From the NCBI GenBank assembly GCA_035541875.1, contig DATKML010000041.1, forward strand, positions 1 through 64,000: DNA of 64,000 nt, given 5' to 3'. Source of the stretch: JAJPHI01 sp035541875 (GTDB taxonomy: Bacteria > Desulfobacterota > Binatia > Binatales > Binataceae). The translations under genes and the position numbers were made by a program. Positions 17,004 through 25,834 of the stretch are shown here, piece by piece (within the stretch, counting starts at the first letter, position 1; each line of letters starts with the position of its first letter). Below the pieces are notes generated by a model. It made no database searches. It saw nothing but the letters and a program-made list of their open reading frames with translations, and was not told the origin of the DNA.

Positions 17004-18580
17004 AGCTGGATCCAGTCACTCTTGCGGTAATGAATCATCGGCTCGCCGCGATTGCCGAGGAGATGGGTGTCGTGCTCGGCCAGACCGGCTACTCGCCGAA
17101 TATCAAGGAGCGGCGCGATTACTCGTGCGCTCTCTTTGATGCGAAGGGGGAGCTGGTCGCGCAGGCCGCGCATATTCCCGTACATTTGGGTTCGACGCCG
17201 CTGTCGGTCCGCGCGGTGATCGAGCGCCTGGAACTCGCGCCCGGCGACGTTGCGGCGGTAAACGATCCGTTCGCCGGCGGGACACATCTTCCGGACGTCA
17301 CCGTTGTGATGCCGATCTTCCTCGACGGTGAGAAGAAGCCGTTCGCCTACGCCGCCAATCGGGCGCATCACGCGGATATCGGCGGGATGGCGCCTGGGTC
17401 GATGGCGCTATCGACCGAGATCTATCAGGAGGGCTTTCGGCTTCCGCCGGTGAAGATAATGACCGGAGGCAAGCCCGCCCGCGATGTCTTCGCGCTATTC
17501 CTCGCGAATACCCGCGTTCCCGAAGAGCGCGAGGGCGACCTGCGCGCTCAGATTGCCGCGCTGCGAGTCGGCGCCGATCGTACTCAGGCACTGGTGAAAG
17601 CCGTCGGGCGCGGACAAGTGGCCGCCGCGATGGACGCGCTCAAGGATTACGCTGACCGTCTGATGCGCGCGGCGCTGCGGCAAATCAAGCCCGGGATCTA
17701 CCGTGCCGAGGACTTCCTTGATGACGACGGCTTCGGCACCGGGCCGATATCGTTGCGGGTCGCGATTCAGTTCAGCGGCGGCAAGGCGATTGTCGATTTC
17801 ACCGGCTCAGCATCGCAGGTCAAAGGCGCGGTTAATGCTAACTATGCGATCACGCTTTCGGCCACCTTCTATGCGATGAAGTGTCTCGCCGCTGAAGCGG
17901 TTCCCGCCAACGAGGGCTTGATGCGACCGATTAAGTTGATCGCCCCTCCGGGTACGGTCGTTAATGCGATCGCACCTGCGGCAGTTGCTGGTGGCAACGT
18001 CGAGACTTCGCAGCGGATCGTCGATGTGCTCTTCCGCGCGCTGGCACAGGCCGCGCCGGATCGGATGCCTGCGGCGAGTTCAGGTTCGATGTCGAATCTC
18101 ACGATCGGCGGTTACGACACTTTTCGCCAACGCCACTTCTCCTACTACGAAACGATCGCGGGTGGCGCAGGCGCAGCACCGGGTCATCCGGGAGCCGCCG
18201 GAATCCACACGCACATGACGAACACGCTCAACACGCCGATCGAGGCATTGGAAGCCTACTATCCGATGCGCGTCGCGGAATATCGCATCCGTCGCGGCTC
18301 GGGTGGTCGCGGACGCGATCAAGGCGGAGATGGCCTCATTCGCGATCTCGAATGTCTGGTCGAATCGAACGTAAGTCTGCTGACTGATCGTCGGGTAACT
18401 GCACCATGGGGACTCAACGGTGGCGGCGATGGGGCAGTTGGCGTGAATTATTTGATTCGCAAGAACGGCAAGCGCCAAAAACTGCCGGGCAAAACCAACG
18501 TGCAGCTCCAGTCAGGCGATCGTATCCGCATCGAGACCCCCGGCGGCGGCGGTTTCGGCGCCGTACGTGTAACGAAATAG
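17000..18580 (+). CDS. hyuB: Hydantoinase/oxoprolinase family protein, subunit B
   Basis: 526 residues from the ATG at 17000 (MKLDPVTLAVMNHRLAAI), the conserved family N-terminus. Other signatures are YSPNIKERRDYSCALFD, HIPVHLGS, NDPFAGGTHLPDVTVV, NRAHHADIGGMAPGSM and a C-terminal ETPGGGGFG. An upstream in-frame ATG at 16952 adds unrelated residues. It is the partner of hyuA and is followed after three bases by an unknown gene. Confidence 0.93.
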   Translation: MKLDPVTLAVMNHRLAAIAEEMGVVLGQTGYSPNIKERRDYSCALFDAKGELVAQAAHIPVHLGSTPLSVRAVIERLELAPGDVAAVNDPFAGGTHLPDVTVVMPIFLDGEKKPFAYAANRAHHADIGGMAPGSMALSTEIYQEGFRLPPVKIMTGGKPARDVFALFLANTRVPEEREGDLRAQIAALRVGADRTQALVKAVGRGQVAAAMDALKDYADRLMRAALRQIKPGIYRAEDFLDDDGFGTGPISLRVAIQFSGGKAIVDFTGSASQVKGAVNANYAITLSATFYAMKCLAAEAVPANEGLMRPIKLIAPPGTVVNAIAPAAVAGGNVETSQRIVDVLFRALAQAAPDRMPAASSGSMSNLTIGGYDTFRQRHFSYYETIAGGAGAAPGHPGAAGIHTHMTNTLNTPIEALEAYYPMRVAEYRIRRGSGGRGRDQGGDGLIRDLECLVESNVSLLTDRRVTAPWGLNGGGDGAVGVNYLIRKNGKRQKLPGKTNVQLQSGDRIRIETPGGGGFGAVRVTK

Positions 18581-18583
18581 CTC

Positions 18584-19144
18584 GTGCCTGACTTCGTCAA
18601 AATACTGCGCAAGATGGTCGATCCGGAGCCGCTCCACGGCTACATGCTCGCGAAGTCGAAGACTTTGACCCTGCTTCAGGTATTCAACTGGGACTTCATG
18701 GACTTCAATGGCTATACCGTTTTGCGTAACCGCGACATCACACGAACATTTCTCCTCGGGCCCGGAGCATTCGTGTCGCGAGCATTGGCACTCAAGGGAG
18801 TCGAACCGACGCCGGTCGAAGGAATCGACATCGAGAGTTGGCGATCTCTGATTAGAACCGCGAGTGCCTCGTTCCCGGTTATTACGATTCATCAAGAGGT
18901 CCTGGAAGCCTGCTTCATCGGTCGGTTATCTTTGATATCGGAGAATTCTTTTGGCCTGACTGAGATCGACCCAGGTGCGCGCTGGAACCGAGCAAGAAGT
19001 TATCGGTTCGAGGATCTAACTAAAGTTGATTTTGGTGGTGGTTACGAAGCCGCACTCGTAGCGGTCTCCGAAATGGAAGCTAAGCCTAAAAAGAGCGGGG
19101 CGAAGAATCGGAAATCTTCGCCCCGTGTGCTCCGCGCTGAATAA
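18584..19144 (+). CDS. Hypothetical protein downstream of hydantoinase genes
   Basis: 186 residues from a GTG start three bases after hyuB, so likely the last gene of the operon. No family recognised. It has no signal peptide or membrane segment. The body appears alpha/beta (VFNWDFMDFNGYTVLRNRDI, FPVITIHQE) and the last 25 residues are basic (KPKKSGAKNRKSS). The 3' end of the gene contains a strong hairpin. Confidence 0.7.
   Translation: MPDFVKILRKMVDPEPLHGYMLAKSKTLTLLQVFNWDFMDFNGYTVLRNRDITRTFLLGPGAFVSRALALKGVEPTPVEGIDIESWRSLIRTASASFPVITIHQEVLEACFIGRLSLISENSFGLTEIDPGARWNRARSYRFEDLTKVDFGGGYEAALVAVSEMEAKPKKSGAKNRKSSPRVLRAE
19095..19126 (+). terminator. Hairpin inside the 3' end of the hypothetical gene
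   Basis: GGGGCGAAGA (19097-19106) pairs perfectly with TCTTCGCCCC (19115-19124), with one more pair outside. It lies within the last 20 codons before the convergent CaiB gene. There is no T-run after it, so it may act as a bidirectional weak terminator or an mRNA 3' stabiliser. Confidence 0.4.
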
Positions 19145-19153
19145 ACTACTGAG

Positions 19154-20383
19154 TTAAATTACCTTCCCCGTTCGCAGTTGCTGTCGCTTTAGGGGTTCTA
19201 TGCCCAGTTCCGCCAGAACCTCATCTGTGTGCTCGCCGAGTTTCGCTGCGCGAGTGCGTACCTTGGTTGGCGTGCGCGAGAACTTCGCTGCTGGGCCGGT
19301 GAGCGGTACGGTCTTGCCGTCCTCCTGCTCGAAGGGTTGGAGCATATCGCGCTCCGTCACGTGAGGATTCGCCGCCGCCTCAGCGTAGGTCTTCACTGCC
19401 GCGGCTGGGATACCCACTTCGGCAAAAATCCGTTCGACGTCCGCCTTCTTCTGGGTCTTCATCCAGGTGGCGACGAAAGCATCCGTCGCGTCGCGATTAT
19501 GATGGCGGGCGACTAGGTCCTTGAACCTCGGATCTTCGGCGAGTTCAGGATGCCCGATAATCTTCGTCAGCGCGCGCCAATGCGGTTCCAGCAGGACCGC
19601 GACGAAGACGTGACCGTCGGCACATTCGAATGCGTCGACGGGGGCACTGAACAGCGAGCGGTTGCCGATCCGGGGCATCGGATGACCAATCGCGCCGAGG
19701 GTGAGCATCCCGTTGGATTGGAACAAGATGGAGTCCATCAGCGAAACGTCGATATGTTGCCCTTCGCCGGTAGCGTCGCGATGGCGCAATGCAGCGAGCG
19801 CCGATAAAGCACCGTGCAGTCCTGCGAGATCATCGCCGAGATAGGTGGCGCATCGCACAGGCCCTCCGTCGGGCGAGCCGTTAAGCGACATGAAGCCGGA
19901 GGCCGCCTCGGCGACCGGATCGTAGCCCGGACGATCATGATCGGGTCCGAACTGGCCAAAGCCGCTAATCGACACATAGACGATATCGGGCTTAGCCTTG
20001 CGGCAATCCTCGTAGCCGATACCCCATTTGTCGAAGGTCCCCGGACGGAAATTCTGAATAATCACGTCGGAGCGCGCCGCGAGTTGCAGGAAGATATCGC
20101 GGCCTTCGGGCTTGCGCAGGTCGAGAGTGAGGCTGCGCTTGTTCCTATTCACTGTCGCGTGCAGAAAGCTGATCTTGCTGCCTTCGCCTGTGATAAACGG
20201 ACCCGCACGGCGTCCAACTTCGCCCTCGATAACTTCCACCTTGATTACATCGGCACCGAGGTCAGCGAACATGCATCCGCACATCGGACCGGCCCAACTA
20301 GTCGTCGCCTCGAGCACGCGGATTCCCTGCAGCGGGCCCCGCAGATCCTTCCGTGCTTCGCGATAAAACTCGTCTTTTGTCAT
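19154..20383 (-). CDS. CaiB/BaiF family CoA-transferase
   Basis: 409 residues from the ATG at 20383, preceded by AGGAAT. A GTG at 20434 overlapping the upstream stop is the alternative start. Family III signatures are LEATTSWAGPMCGCMFADLGADVIKVE near the N-terminus, then NRNKRSLTLDLRKPEGRDI, NFRPGTFDKWGIGYE and SGFGQFGPDHDRPGYD. The likely catalytic Asp lies in ATYLGDDLAGLHGA. It moves CoA between an acyl-CoA and a free acid in the cytoplasm; substrates unknown. Confidence 0.92.
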   Translation of the reverse strand: MTKDEFYREARKDLRGPLQGIRVLEATTSWAGPMCGCMFADLGADVIKVEVIEGEVGRRAGPFITGEGSKISFLHATVNRNKRSLTLDLRKPEGRDIFLQLAARSDVIIQNFRPGTFDKWGIGYEDCRKAKPDIVYVSISGFGQFGPDHDRPGYDPVAEAASGFMSLNGSPDGGPVRCATYLGDDLAGLHGALSALAALRHRDATGEGQHIDVSLMDSILFQSNGMLTLGAIGHPMPRIGNRSLFSAPVDAFECADGHVFVAVLLEPHWRALTKIIGHPELAEDPRFKDLVARHHNRDATDAFVATWMKTQKKADVERIFAEVGIPAAAVKTYAEAAANPHVTERDMLQPFEQEDGKTVPLTGPAAKFSRTPTKVRTRAAKLGEHTDEVLAELGIEPLKRQQLRTGKVI

Positions 20384-20430
20384 CCGTTCATTCCTAACGT
20401 TCCGTCGGACTCGCGCCACTTCGCCCTGCG

Positions 20431-21360
20431 TCACTCACGTTCGCGTTTGAGCTGATCGCGGCGCATCTGTCGTTTGCCTTGCCAATAGCCGAAAAAGTTG
20501 GCGCACTCCAGTTCGTGATAGACCGCGCGTTCGCGATCGCCGCGGAGCATCGCCAGCGTCATCCGCCATGCGTTGCGCAGGAGCTTATCAAGATGGTTAT
20601 GCGTAGGACCGCCGGCAATCGCGCTGCCGATCCCGAAGGCGTAGCTCTTGCGCCGCAAGTACGCGCGGGTCATTCGTTCAACCGGGATCTGATGATGGAC
20701 GCGGGCTGCCGGTGCGAAGCCCATCCGGCCGCCAAGCCGCATGATCCTCTCGAAGAGTTCGGTGTCTTCACCGGACATCGGATTACCGCCGACGACACCC
20801 AACTCCTCCCGAAAATCGCCGAACAGCTCGAAGGTCTCCCGTCGAAAACCGACGTTGGCGCTGAAGTAGTTGTGGATCGTTTCCATCTTGGCGATAGGTG
20901 CGCCCGCGAGCGCCTGCTCGTTGTGGATGGCCAGCTTGATATAGATGCTCGGACCCATCCATCGCGGCGGTGGCTTCGTCCATAAAGGGACTACCATTCC
21001 GCATACCGCGTCGAGCTTGCGATGGTTCAGCGCAGCAATAAGCTCCATCGCCCAACGCGGCTCGGCGATCGCGTCGTCATCGATGAAGAGCAGATAATCC
21101 CCACGCGCCTCTTTCACTGCGCGGTTGCGGGCGTAACTCGAACCCTGCTGCGCTTCGAAGACCCATCGGGTAGGGATTCGCGCCGTCTTGGCGAAACGAT
21201 CAACCAGCTCCTCGGTCTCGTCGGTCGAATTGTTATCGATTACGAGGCATTCCGTCTCCGCATCCGACGGCAAGTCGAGCGCCATGATACTTTCGAGCGT
21301 TTGAGGTAACAGACGCGCTCGGTTATGGGTTGGTATCGCGATACTGATTCGGGTGGCCAA
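20431..21360 (-). CDS. Family 2 glycosyltransferase
   Basis: 309 residues. The GT-A fold begins ISIAIPTHNRARLLPQTLES; the DXD-type metal motif is FIDDDAIAEPRW; a later SGEDTELFERI matches the ED motif near the catalytic base. There is no membrane segment before the catalytic domain. It transfers a sugar from a nucleotide donor, probably to a cell-surface glycan. It lies directly upstream of the CaiB gene on the same strand, although the two have no obvious metabolic link. Confidence 0.9.
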   Translation of the reverse strand: MATRISIAIPTHNRARLLPQTLESIMALDLPSDAETECLVIDNNSTDETEELVDRFAKTARIPTRWVFEAQQGSSYARNRAVKEARGDYLLFIDDDAIAEPRWAMELIAALNHRKLDAVCGMVVPLWTKPPPRWMGPSIYIKLAIHNEQALAGAPIAKMETIHNYFSANVGFRRETFELFGDFREELGVVGGNPMSGEDTELFERIMRLGGRMGFAPAARVHHQIPVERMTRAYLRRKSYAFGIGSAIAGGPTHNHLDKLLRNAWRMTLAMLRGDRERAVYHELECANFFGYWQGKRQMRRDQLKRERE

Positions 21361-21373
21361 AGCGGCTGCTATT

Positions 21374-22558
21374 TTACCGATTCGGGGGCGGTGTTGCGCC
21401 AGCCTTTATTGAAGGAATCGGGCTGAGCTTCGAATGGCCGACTGAGGGAGAAGCACCCGGCGACGGGGAGAACGTCGCACCCGGGGTGGGGCGCTTCAAT
21501 GTGTAGACGTGCTCGGGTAGGGCTATCGAACCGACCGCGACGTACGGCGAGGCCTGCTGTTGGATCTCCGGTGGCGCGTTCAGGATAAAGCCGATGGGGC
21601 GCGATTCACCGGGCATCAGCGGAACGACCGGCTGGGTGAAGTCCGTAAACTCAACTGGTGTCAGCACAACCGTATGGTTTTCCTGGTAGACCAGCTTTAG
21701 GTCTTTGCCGCGGCCCTGATACCAAGACACTGTTAACGCGACCGCATCGACGGGTCGAATCCCCGAATTGGTGATCGTTCCGAAAATCCCCGGCACTCGC
21801 TGCTCCGACATTTTCATCGCGATGTCGCTGAGCTTCATCTGGGAGGCGTAAGCCTTCGCCTCAGCACGCCGATTAACCAGATCCTCGAGCCTCTTCATCT
21901 GCCGGCGATAGCGGTCAGCGAGGCCCGGACTGCCGGTCGCGTTCTGCTTCTCCAAATCTGCGATCATCGAGCGCCACTGCGGGATCGCCTTTTCATAGCG
22001 CTGTTCAAGATAGTCGTTCATCGCCTGACGATGCTGGTCGACGACGCGGTCGCGAGCCGCGAAGCCTCCGACGATCCGCCAATGATGGTGCTCCTTCGTC
22101 AGAAAGATCCGGTCGTTATAGACCCGCACGGGGTAATCGCCGACATCGAGTGAATGTTGCGCGGCTTCGGCGGTGAGCTGTCCGGGGCCACTCTCGGCAT
22201 TGAGGATACGTTCCCATTGCGGGAGATCCGGCGTGGTGATCTTTACGGGAACCGAAGCGGACAATCCGTCCGGGCTGCGTTCCTCTTCGCCAAGTTCGAA
22301 TTGCGTTCGCCGCAGGAGTGGCCGGAACCACACCGGGCTTACATCGGGGGCGAGAGGGATTTCGGTAAGAAACTCCGCCAACGTCCGTTCGCGATGATCC
22401 TGATCTGAAAAAAGCTGATAGCAGGCGCCGTAATTGAATCGCTGCAAATTCTGCAGGTAGCGCTCGGCCACACCATGCGGCACACGGCGATCGCATCCGA
22501 ACAGAGCGAGAAAAAGGATCGCTAACGCGATCCGGCGAAGGAACTGGGTCATCGTCAC
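21374..22558 (-). CDS. Predicted lipoprotein of unknown function
   Basis: 394 residues with a signal peptide and lipobox ending ALFGC at residue 22. The N-terminal half looks like an SnoaL/NTF2-type accumulation domain (GACYQLFSDQDHRERTLAEF and HHWRIVGGF). A helical stretch follows, then a beta domain (FGTITNSGIRPVDAVALTV) resembling FxLYD/CARDB-type folds. The last 40 residues are Pro/Ser/Gly-rich. It is likely anchored in the envelope. The gene lies four bases downstream of nothing recognisable in function: its neighbours are a VOC protein and a glycosyltransferase. Confidence 0.7.
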   Translation of the reverse strand: MTMTQFLRRIALAILFLALFGCDRRVPHGVAERYLQNLQRFNYGACYQLFSDQDHRERTLAEFLTEIPLAPDVSPVWFRPLLRRTQFELGEEERSPDGLSASVPVKITTPDLPQWERILNAESGPGQLTAEAAQHSLDVGDYPVRVYNDRIFLTKEHHHWRIVGGFAARDRVVDQHRQAMNDYLEQRYEKAIPQWRSMIADLEKQNATGSPGLADRYRRQMKRLEDLVNRRAEAKAYASQMKLSDIAMKMSEQRVPGIFGTITNSGIRPVDAVALTVSWYQGRGKDLKLVYQENHTVVLTPVEFTDFTQPVVPLMPGESRPIGFILNAPPEIQQQASPYVAVGSIALPEHVYTLKRPTPGATFSPSPGASPSVGHSKLSPIPSIKAGATPPPNR

Positions 22559-22561
22559 GGG

Positions 22562-22954
22562 TCAGCTTGGCAGTGGCTTCAGTTCCACCACGTTACCCTC
22601 AGGGTCGCGGATATAAATCGACAGGCCATTCCCGCGTGCGCCGTAACGTGTCGTCGGCTCGCTCAGGAGCTCGACTCCCTGCGACTTGAGGTATGCGATC
22701 GTCGCGTCCAGATCTTTCGTATCGAGGCCCAGACAGTAGTGATCAACGTTCGCGCCCGCTTCGACTCGGGGTTCCTTTGCCGGGATTAGATCGACCAGGC
22801 TGGTGCCGGCCCGCAGCTGAATCAAACCGATATGCTCGACGCGACGTTCTTCGTGAAGCCCGATGATTCGGGTGTAGAAGTCCAGCGCCCGAGCCTGATC
22901 GCGGCATCGCAAGACGACGTGATCGAGTTCCGCCACCTTGAACGGTTTATCCAT
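22562..22954 (-). CDS. VOC (glyoxalase/dioxygenase superfamily) protein
   Basis: 130 residues with the paired beta-alpha-beta-beta-beta modules of VOC proteins: DHVVLRCRDQARALDFYTRIIG at the start and IYIRDPEGNVVELKPL at the end. Potential metal ligands are His14, His-containing DHYCLG and the Glu in VVELKP. It could be a lyase, isomerase or dioxygenase. It follows thiI by seven bases on the same strand. Confidence 0.88.
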   Translation of the reverse strand: MDKPFKVAELDHVVLRCRDQARALDFYTRIIGLHEERRVEHIGLIQLRAGTSLVDLIPAKEPRVEAGANVDHYCLGLDTKDLDATIAYLKSQGVELLSEPTTRYGARGNGLSIYIRDPEGNVVELKPLPS

Positions 22955-22961
22955 CGTCCTT

Positions 22962-24218
22962 TCAATTTACCGGAACTGGGCTCTTCGCGGGAAAGGTGTT
23001 CCGGACCATCTCTGTCTTGTTTACTGCTTGCGTGACCATCTCGTCGACTTCGAGTGCAGCCTCGGCGTCCAAGACTTGATCGAGCCGCGCTCGGGTCTCC
23101 GGATGGGCAGGGACAAAGAGCGAGCAGCAATCCTGATCAGGCATTATCGACGTCTCGAAAGTCCCGAGGCGGCGTGCGTCCACGACGATCTCGTTTTTAT
23201 CCATCCCGACCAACGGCCGCAGCACGGGCATCGCGATAGCCTGCTGAATCACCGTCATATTTTCGAGGGTCTGCGACGCAACCTGGCCTAAGCTCTCTCC
23301 TGTGACGAGCACCTGCGAGCCATGCTTTTCCGCGATCGCACTCGCGATCCGGAGCATAAAGCGACGATAGAGGACGACTCGCAGCGGACGGGGCGCACGC
23401 GCGACAATCGTGCGTTGAACTTCAGCGAACGGTACCAGGTGCAATGTAGAGCGCGTCTCGTAGCGCGTCAGATGTGCTGCCAGGTCATAGGCCTTTTCGC
23501 GGCTCGCGCTCGACACCAGTGGGTAACTATGGAAATGCACAAAATCTACGCGCAGCCCCCGGCGCATCATGCGATAGGCCGCAACCGGCGAGTCTATTCC
23601 GCCGGAAAGAAGCACCATCCCGCGACCCGTTACGCCGACCGGCAGACCTCCGGCACCTTCGAGCTTACCTGCCGAGACATAGGCTCCGTCAGGCATGATC
23701 TCGATCGAGACTTCGAAATCCGGATGGTCGAGTTGAACCTTCAAGCCAAAGCGCTCGGCAATTGCGGCCCCGACGCCTCGATCAATTTCCATTGAGTTGA
23801 GCGCGAAACGCTTCTCTGTGCGTCGCGCGGAGACGCGAAAGGTCCTCGCTCCATTGGCGTAGTTGCCGACTGTTGCGATCGACGCCTGCGTGATCGCTTC
23901 GATCGCGTTATCCACGCGATGGCTCAAGGAGAAGTTTTGCAGGCCAAAGAGCAGCGCGGCGCGTTCGCGCACAACATTCTCGGGAACCTCATCAGGAATC
24001 GCGACTTTCAGGCGCAGTCCCTCGCCTCGAATGGGCCCCAATCGGTAGTCCGCAAAGGTAGCAGCGAGATTCCGCTTCAATTCATCGACGAAACGCCAAC
24101 GGTTCCGCCCTTTGAGGCCGATCTCATGGAACCGGCCGATTAGATAACAATTTGCCGTCGTGTTTGCCGACACAGTCTGATTATCCAGTTCGTTCAACGA
24201 TTGAAGATATCGAGCCAT
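22962..24218 (-). CDS. thiI: tRNA 4-thiouridine synthase ThiI
   Basis: 418 residues. Domains in order: N-terminal ferredoxin-like region (HEIGLKGRNRWRF), THUMP domain (about 75-175) and a PP-loop ATPase with SGGIDSPVAAYRM. A conserved DCCSLFVPAHP lies near the C-terminus. It activates and thiolates tRNA U8. There is no C-terminal rhodanese domain, so sulfur must come from a separate donor. It overlaps the upstream phosphatase gene by 25 bases. Confidence 0.93.
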   Translation of the reverse strand: MARYLQSLNELDNQTVSANTTANCYLIGRFHEIGLKGRNRWRFVDELKRNLAATFADYRLGPIRGEGLRLKVAIPDEVPENVVRERAALLFGLQNFSLSHRVDNAIEAITQASIATVGNYANGARTFRVSARRTEKRFALNSMEIDRGVGAAIAERFGLKVQLDHPDFEVSIEIMPDGAYVSAGKLEGAGGLPVGVTGRGMVLLSGGIDSPVAAYRMMRRGLRVDFVHFHSYPLVSSASREKAYDLAAHLTRYETRSTLHLVPFAEVQRTIVARAPRPLRVVLYRRFMLRIASAIAEKHGSQVLVTGESLGQVASQTLENMTVIQQAIAMPVLRPLVGMDKNEIVVDARRLGTFETSIMPDQDCCSLFVPAHPETRARLDQVLDAEAALEVDEMVTQAVNKTEMVRNTFPAKSPVPVN

Positions 24219-24577
24219 TTGCGTCGATCACGGATGATCGGGCGCTTGGCGGTCAGCAGCTTGTAGGCCTCGTCGATACTCATGCCGCGCCGCGTTTTGA
24301 GGAACCAGGCGACGACCAGCGGTGCTCGCTCACTGCCTTCTTCGCAATGAACCAACACCGGCTGATCAAGAGCCAGCGCCGCATCGATAAACGCGGCAGT
24401 GCTGTCCAGTGATGCCCGTCCGTTAGCAAGGAAGGGCATCTGAATCGATCGCGACGGTTCACCCTCGCGCACGTCGACGAGCACACTGATGATGATGCCC
24501 TCGAACTTGGTCGCATCCTGCAGATCGCCGACGAAAAGATTCGCAATTATCTCGCTCGCGCCCCAAGGCAGCAGCAA
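24194..24577 (-). CDS. Dual-specificity (tyrosine) phosphatase family protein
   Basis: 127 residues. The catalytic CX5R loop is HCEEGSERAP, with Cys78 and Arg84. A general acid Asp is likely in the VDVREGEP segment at residues 35-36. It starts with EIIANLFVGDLQDA, as in cytoplasmic DSPs. It may dephosphorylate protein or a small molecule. It lies upstream of thiI with a 25-base overlap. Confidence 0.85.
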   Translation of the reverse strand: MLLPWGASEIIANLFVGDLQDATKFEGIIISVLVDVREGEPSRSIQMPFLANGRASLDSTAAFIDAALALDQPVLVHCEEGSERAPLVVAWFLKTRRGMSIDEAYKLLTAKRPIIRDRRKWLDIFNR

Positions 24578-24802
24578 GGCCGTTCCTCCTGATCGGGCGC
24601 AGTTTAGCAGTTTATGGCCGTTTTTCTGAACGGTGAGTCGAGTTTATTCTCATGCATTGATTGCTGAGATCGGCCTAAGCTGGTCTATGCACTCTAACGT
24701 TCTGTCGAACACCTCTCCACTCTTTGTCACTCTCCCGAGGCGTTTGATATTATGGGGTGTATTCACTAGCGCTTATCTTGGCCGTGCTTCAACGATTTCT
24801 GA

Positions 24803-24831
24803 TTGTCATTGATCTAGCCAATTGTTACGAT
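24803..24831 (+). promoter_or_regulatory. Predicted promoter of the excisionase-family regulator
   Basis: TTGTCA at 24803-24808 and TACGAT at 24826-24831 with a 17-base spacer. Transcription would start near 24838, inside the perfect inverted repeat at 24836-24857. The rest of the 300-base gap (24578-24802) shows no gene. Confidence 0.55.
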
Positions 24832-24835
24832 GCGC

Positions 24836-24857
24836 CTTGGTGAGATTGTTCACCAAG
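24836..24857 (+). promoter_or_regulatory. Perfect 8-bp inverted repeat before the HTH gene
   Basis: CTTGGTGA at 24836-24843 and TCACCAAG at 24850-24857 around a six-base loop. It overlaps the predicted transcription start and lies 22 bases upstream of the ATG at 24880. It could be an operator, perhaps autoregulatory, or a 5' UTR hairpin. Confidence 0.55.
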
Positions 24858-24879
24858 CGGCCAAGGGGGGTTGCTAGAT

Positions 24880-25092
24880 ATGGCTCGAGTGATGACGTTG
24901 GAAGAGGTGGCGGGATATCTGCGGGTCCATCCGTCGACAATCTACAGACTGCTAAAGAAGAAGAAGCTTCCGGCCTTCAAAGTCGGTAGTGACTGGCGGT
25001 TCAATCTCGAATCGATTGACCGTTGGCGCGCCGAGGCTGAGAGTGGCCGGCCCGGCTTCGATATGTCCGATGGTATGAAAAGCGAACTTTGA
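24880..25092 (+). CDS. Small helix-turn-helix (excisionase/MerR-like) DNA-binding protein
   Basis: 70 residues from the ATG at 24880, preceded by AAGGGGGG at nine bases. The motif MTLEEVAGYLRVHPSTIYRLLKKK followed by LPAFKVGSDWRF is the excisionase-family DNA-binding domain (HTH_17), occupying residues 5-50. The acidic tail is short. No phage or integrase gene lies nearby, so it is probably a stand-alone regulator. Its promoter contains an inverted repeat that it could bind. Confidence 0.88.
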   Translation: MARVMTLEEVAGYLRVHPSTIYRLLKKKKLPAFKVGSDWRFNLESIDRWRAEAESGRPGFDMSDGMKSEL

Positions 25093-25101
25093 GGCGCGAA
25101 T

Positions 25102-25149
25102 AATTCCGTATAGTTCGGGTCCTTCGGTGGACCACCGACAGTCGGAATT
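25102..25149 (+). repeat. Nested inverted repeats between the HTH gene and peptide deformylase
   Basis: An outer pair AATTCCG (25102-25108) and CGGAATT (25143-25149) encloses an inner perfect pair TCGGTGG (25124-25130) and CCACCGA (25132-25138). No T-run follows. It is in the 194-base gap after the HTH gene stop and could be a structured RNA element, an imperfect terminator or a protein-binding site. Confidence 0.45.
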
Positions 25150-25286
25150 CTACAGCTAAAAAGCACTCGGTAGCACGCAGGAGGATCTTGCGTTCTGGCT
25201 AGCCGAGTACGCATGATGGCGCAGGCTGATTCGGCCTGGACCGGCGAGCCTTCAAGGGCTGCCGGGGCGAATCAAGTAGGCGCATC

Positions 25287-25826
25287 ATGATTCTCAAAGT
25301 AGCTCGACTCGGACATCCGGTAATTCGCGCGGCAGCACAACCAGTTGATCCGGGGATCATCAAGACCCCGGAGTTTCAACGTCTTCTCGACGATATGGTC
25401 GAGACGATGCATGAGTATAGCGGCGTCGGCTTGGCTGGACCGCAGGTCCACTTGTCGTTGCAAGTGGCTGTGCTGGAAGTCGAAAACCATCCGCGGTATC
25501 CACAGATGCCGCGAATGCCGTTGACCTTTTTGATCAATCCTGAGGTCACGATCCTTGATCGTTCGACCATCGAGGATTGGGAAGGCTGTCTCAGCATTCC
25601 GGAGATGCGCGGGGTGGCACCGCGCTTCAAACAACTGCGGGTCACGGCCCTGGGGCGCGACGGAGAGCCGCTGGACTTCGTCGCCAGCGATTTCCATGCG
25701 CGAGTGATCCAGCACGAGACTGACCATCTCAAGGGCGAGGTCTATCTCGATCGGATGCCGAACATGAAGTCTCTGTGCCACCTCGCGGAGTGGCAGCGAT
25801 TCGTCCTGGCGCCGGCTGCGCAATAA
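25287..25826 (+). CDS. def: Peptide deformylase
   Basis: 179 residues. All three motifs are present: GVGLAGPQV (with Gly where Ala is more common), EGCLSIPE with the metal Cys, and QHETDHLKG with the two metal His and the catalytic Glu. It removes the formyl group from nascent proteins. It stands alone here, not next to fmt as often seen, and converges on the copper ATPase gene. Confidence 0.95.
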   Translation: MILKVARLGHPVIRAAAQPVDPGIIKTPEFQRLLDDMVETMHEYSGVGLAGPQVHLSLQVAVLEVENHPRYPQMPRMPLTFLINPEVTILDRSTIEDWEGCLSIPEMRGVAPRFKQLRVTALGRDGEPLDFVASDFHARVIQHETDHLKGEVYLDRMPNMKSLCHLAEWQRFVLAPAAQ

Positions 25827-25834
25827 TAACTGGC

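Noticed and set aside
19095..19126. Idea that the hairpin is a full terminator for the hypothetical gene
   Set aside because: No T-run follows it in either direction, so it was kept only as a weak candidate.
24880..25092. Idea that the excisionase-like gene marks a prophage or integrative element
   Set aside because: No integrase, transposase, tRNA target or direct repeats are seen nearby; the neighbours are housekeeping genes.
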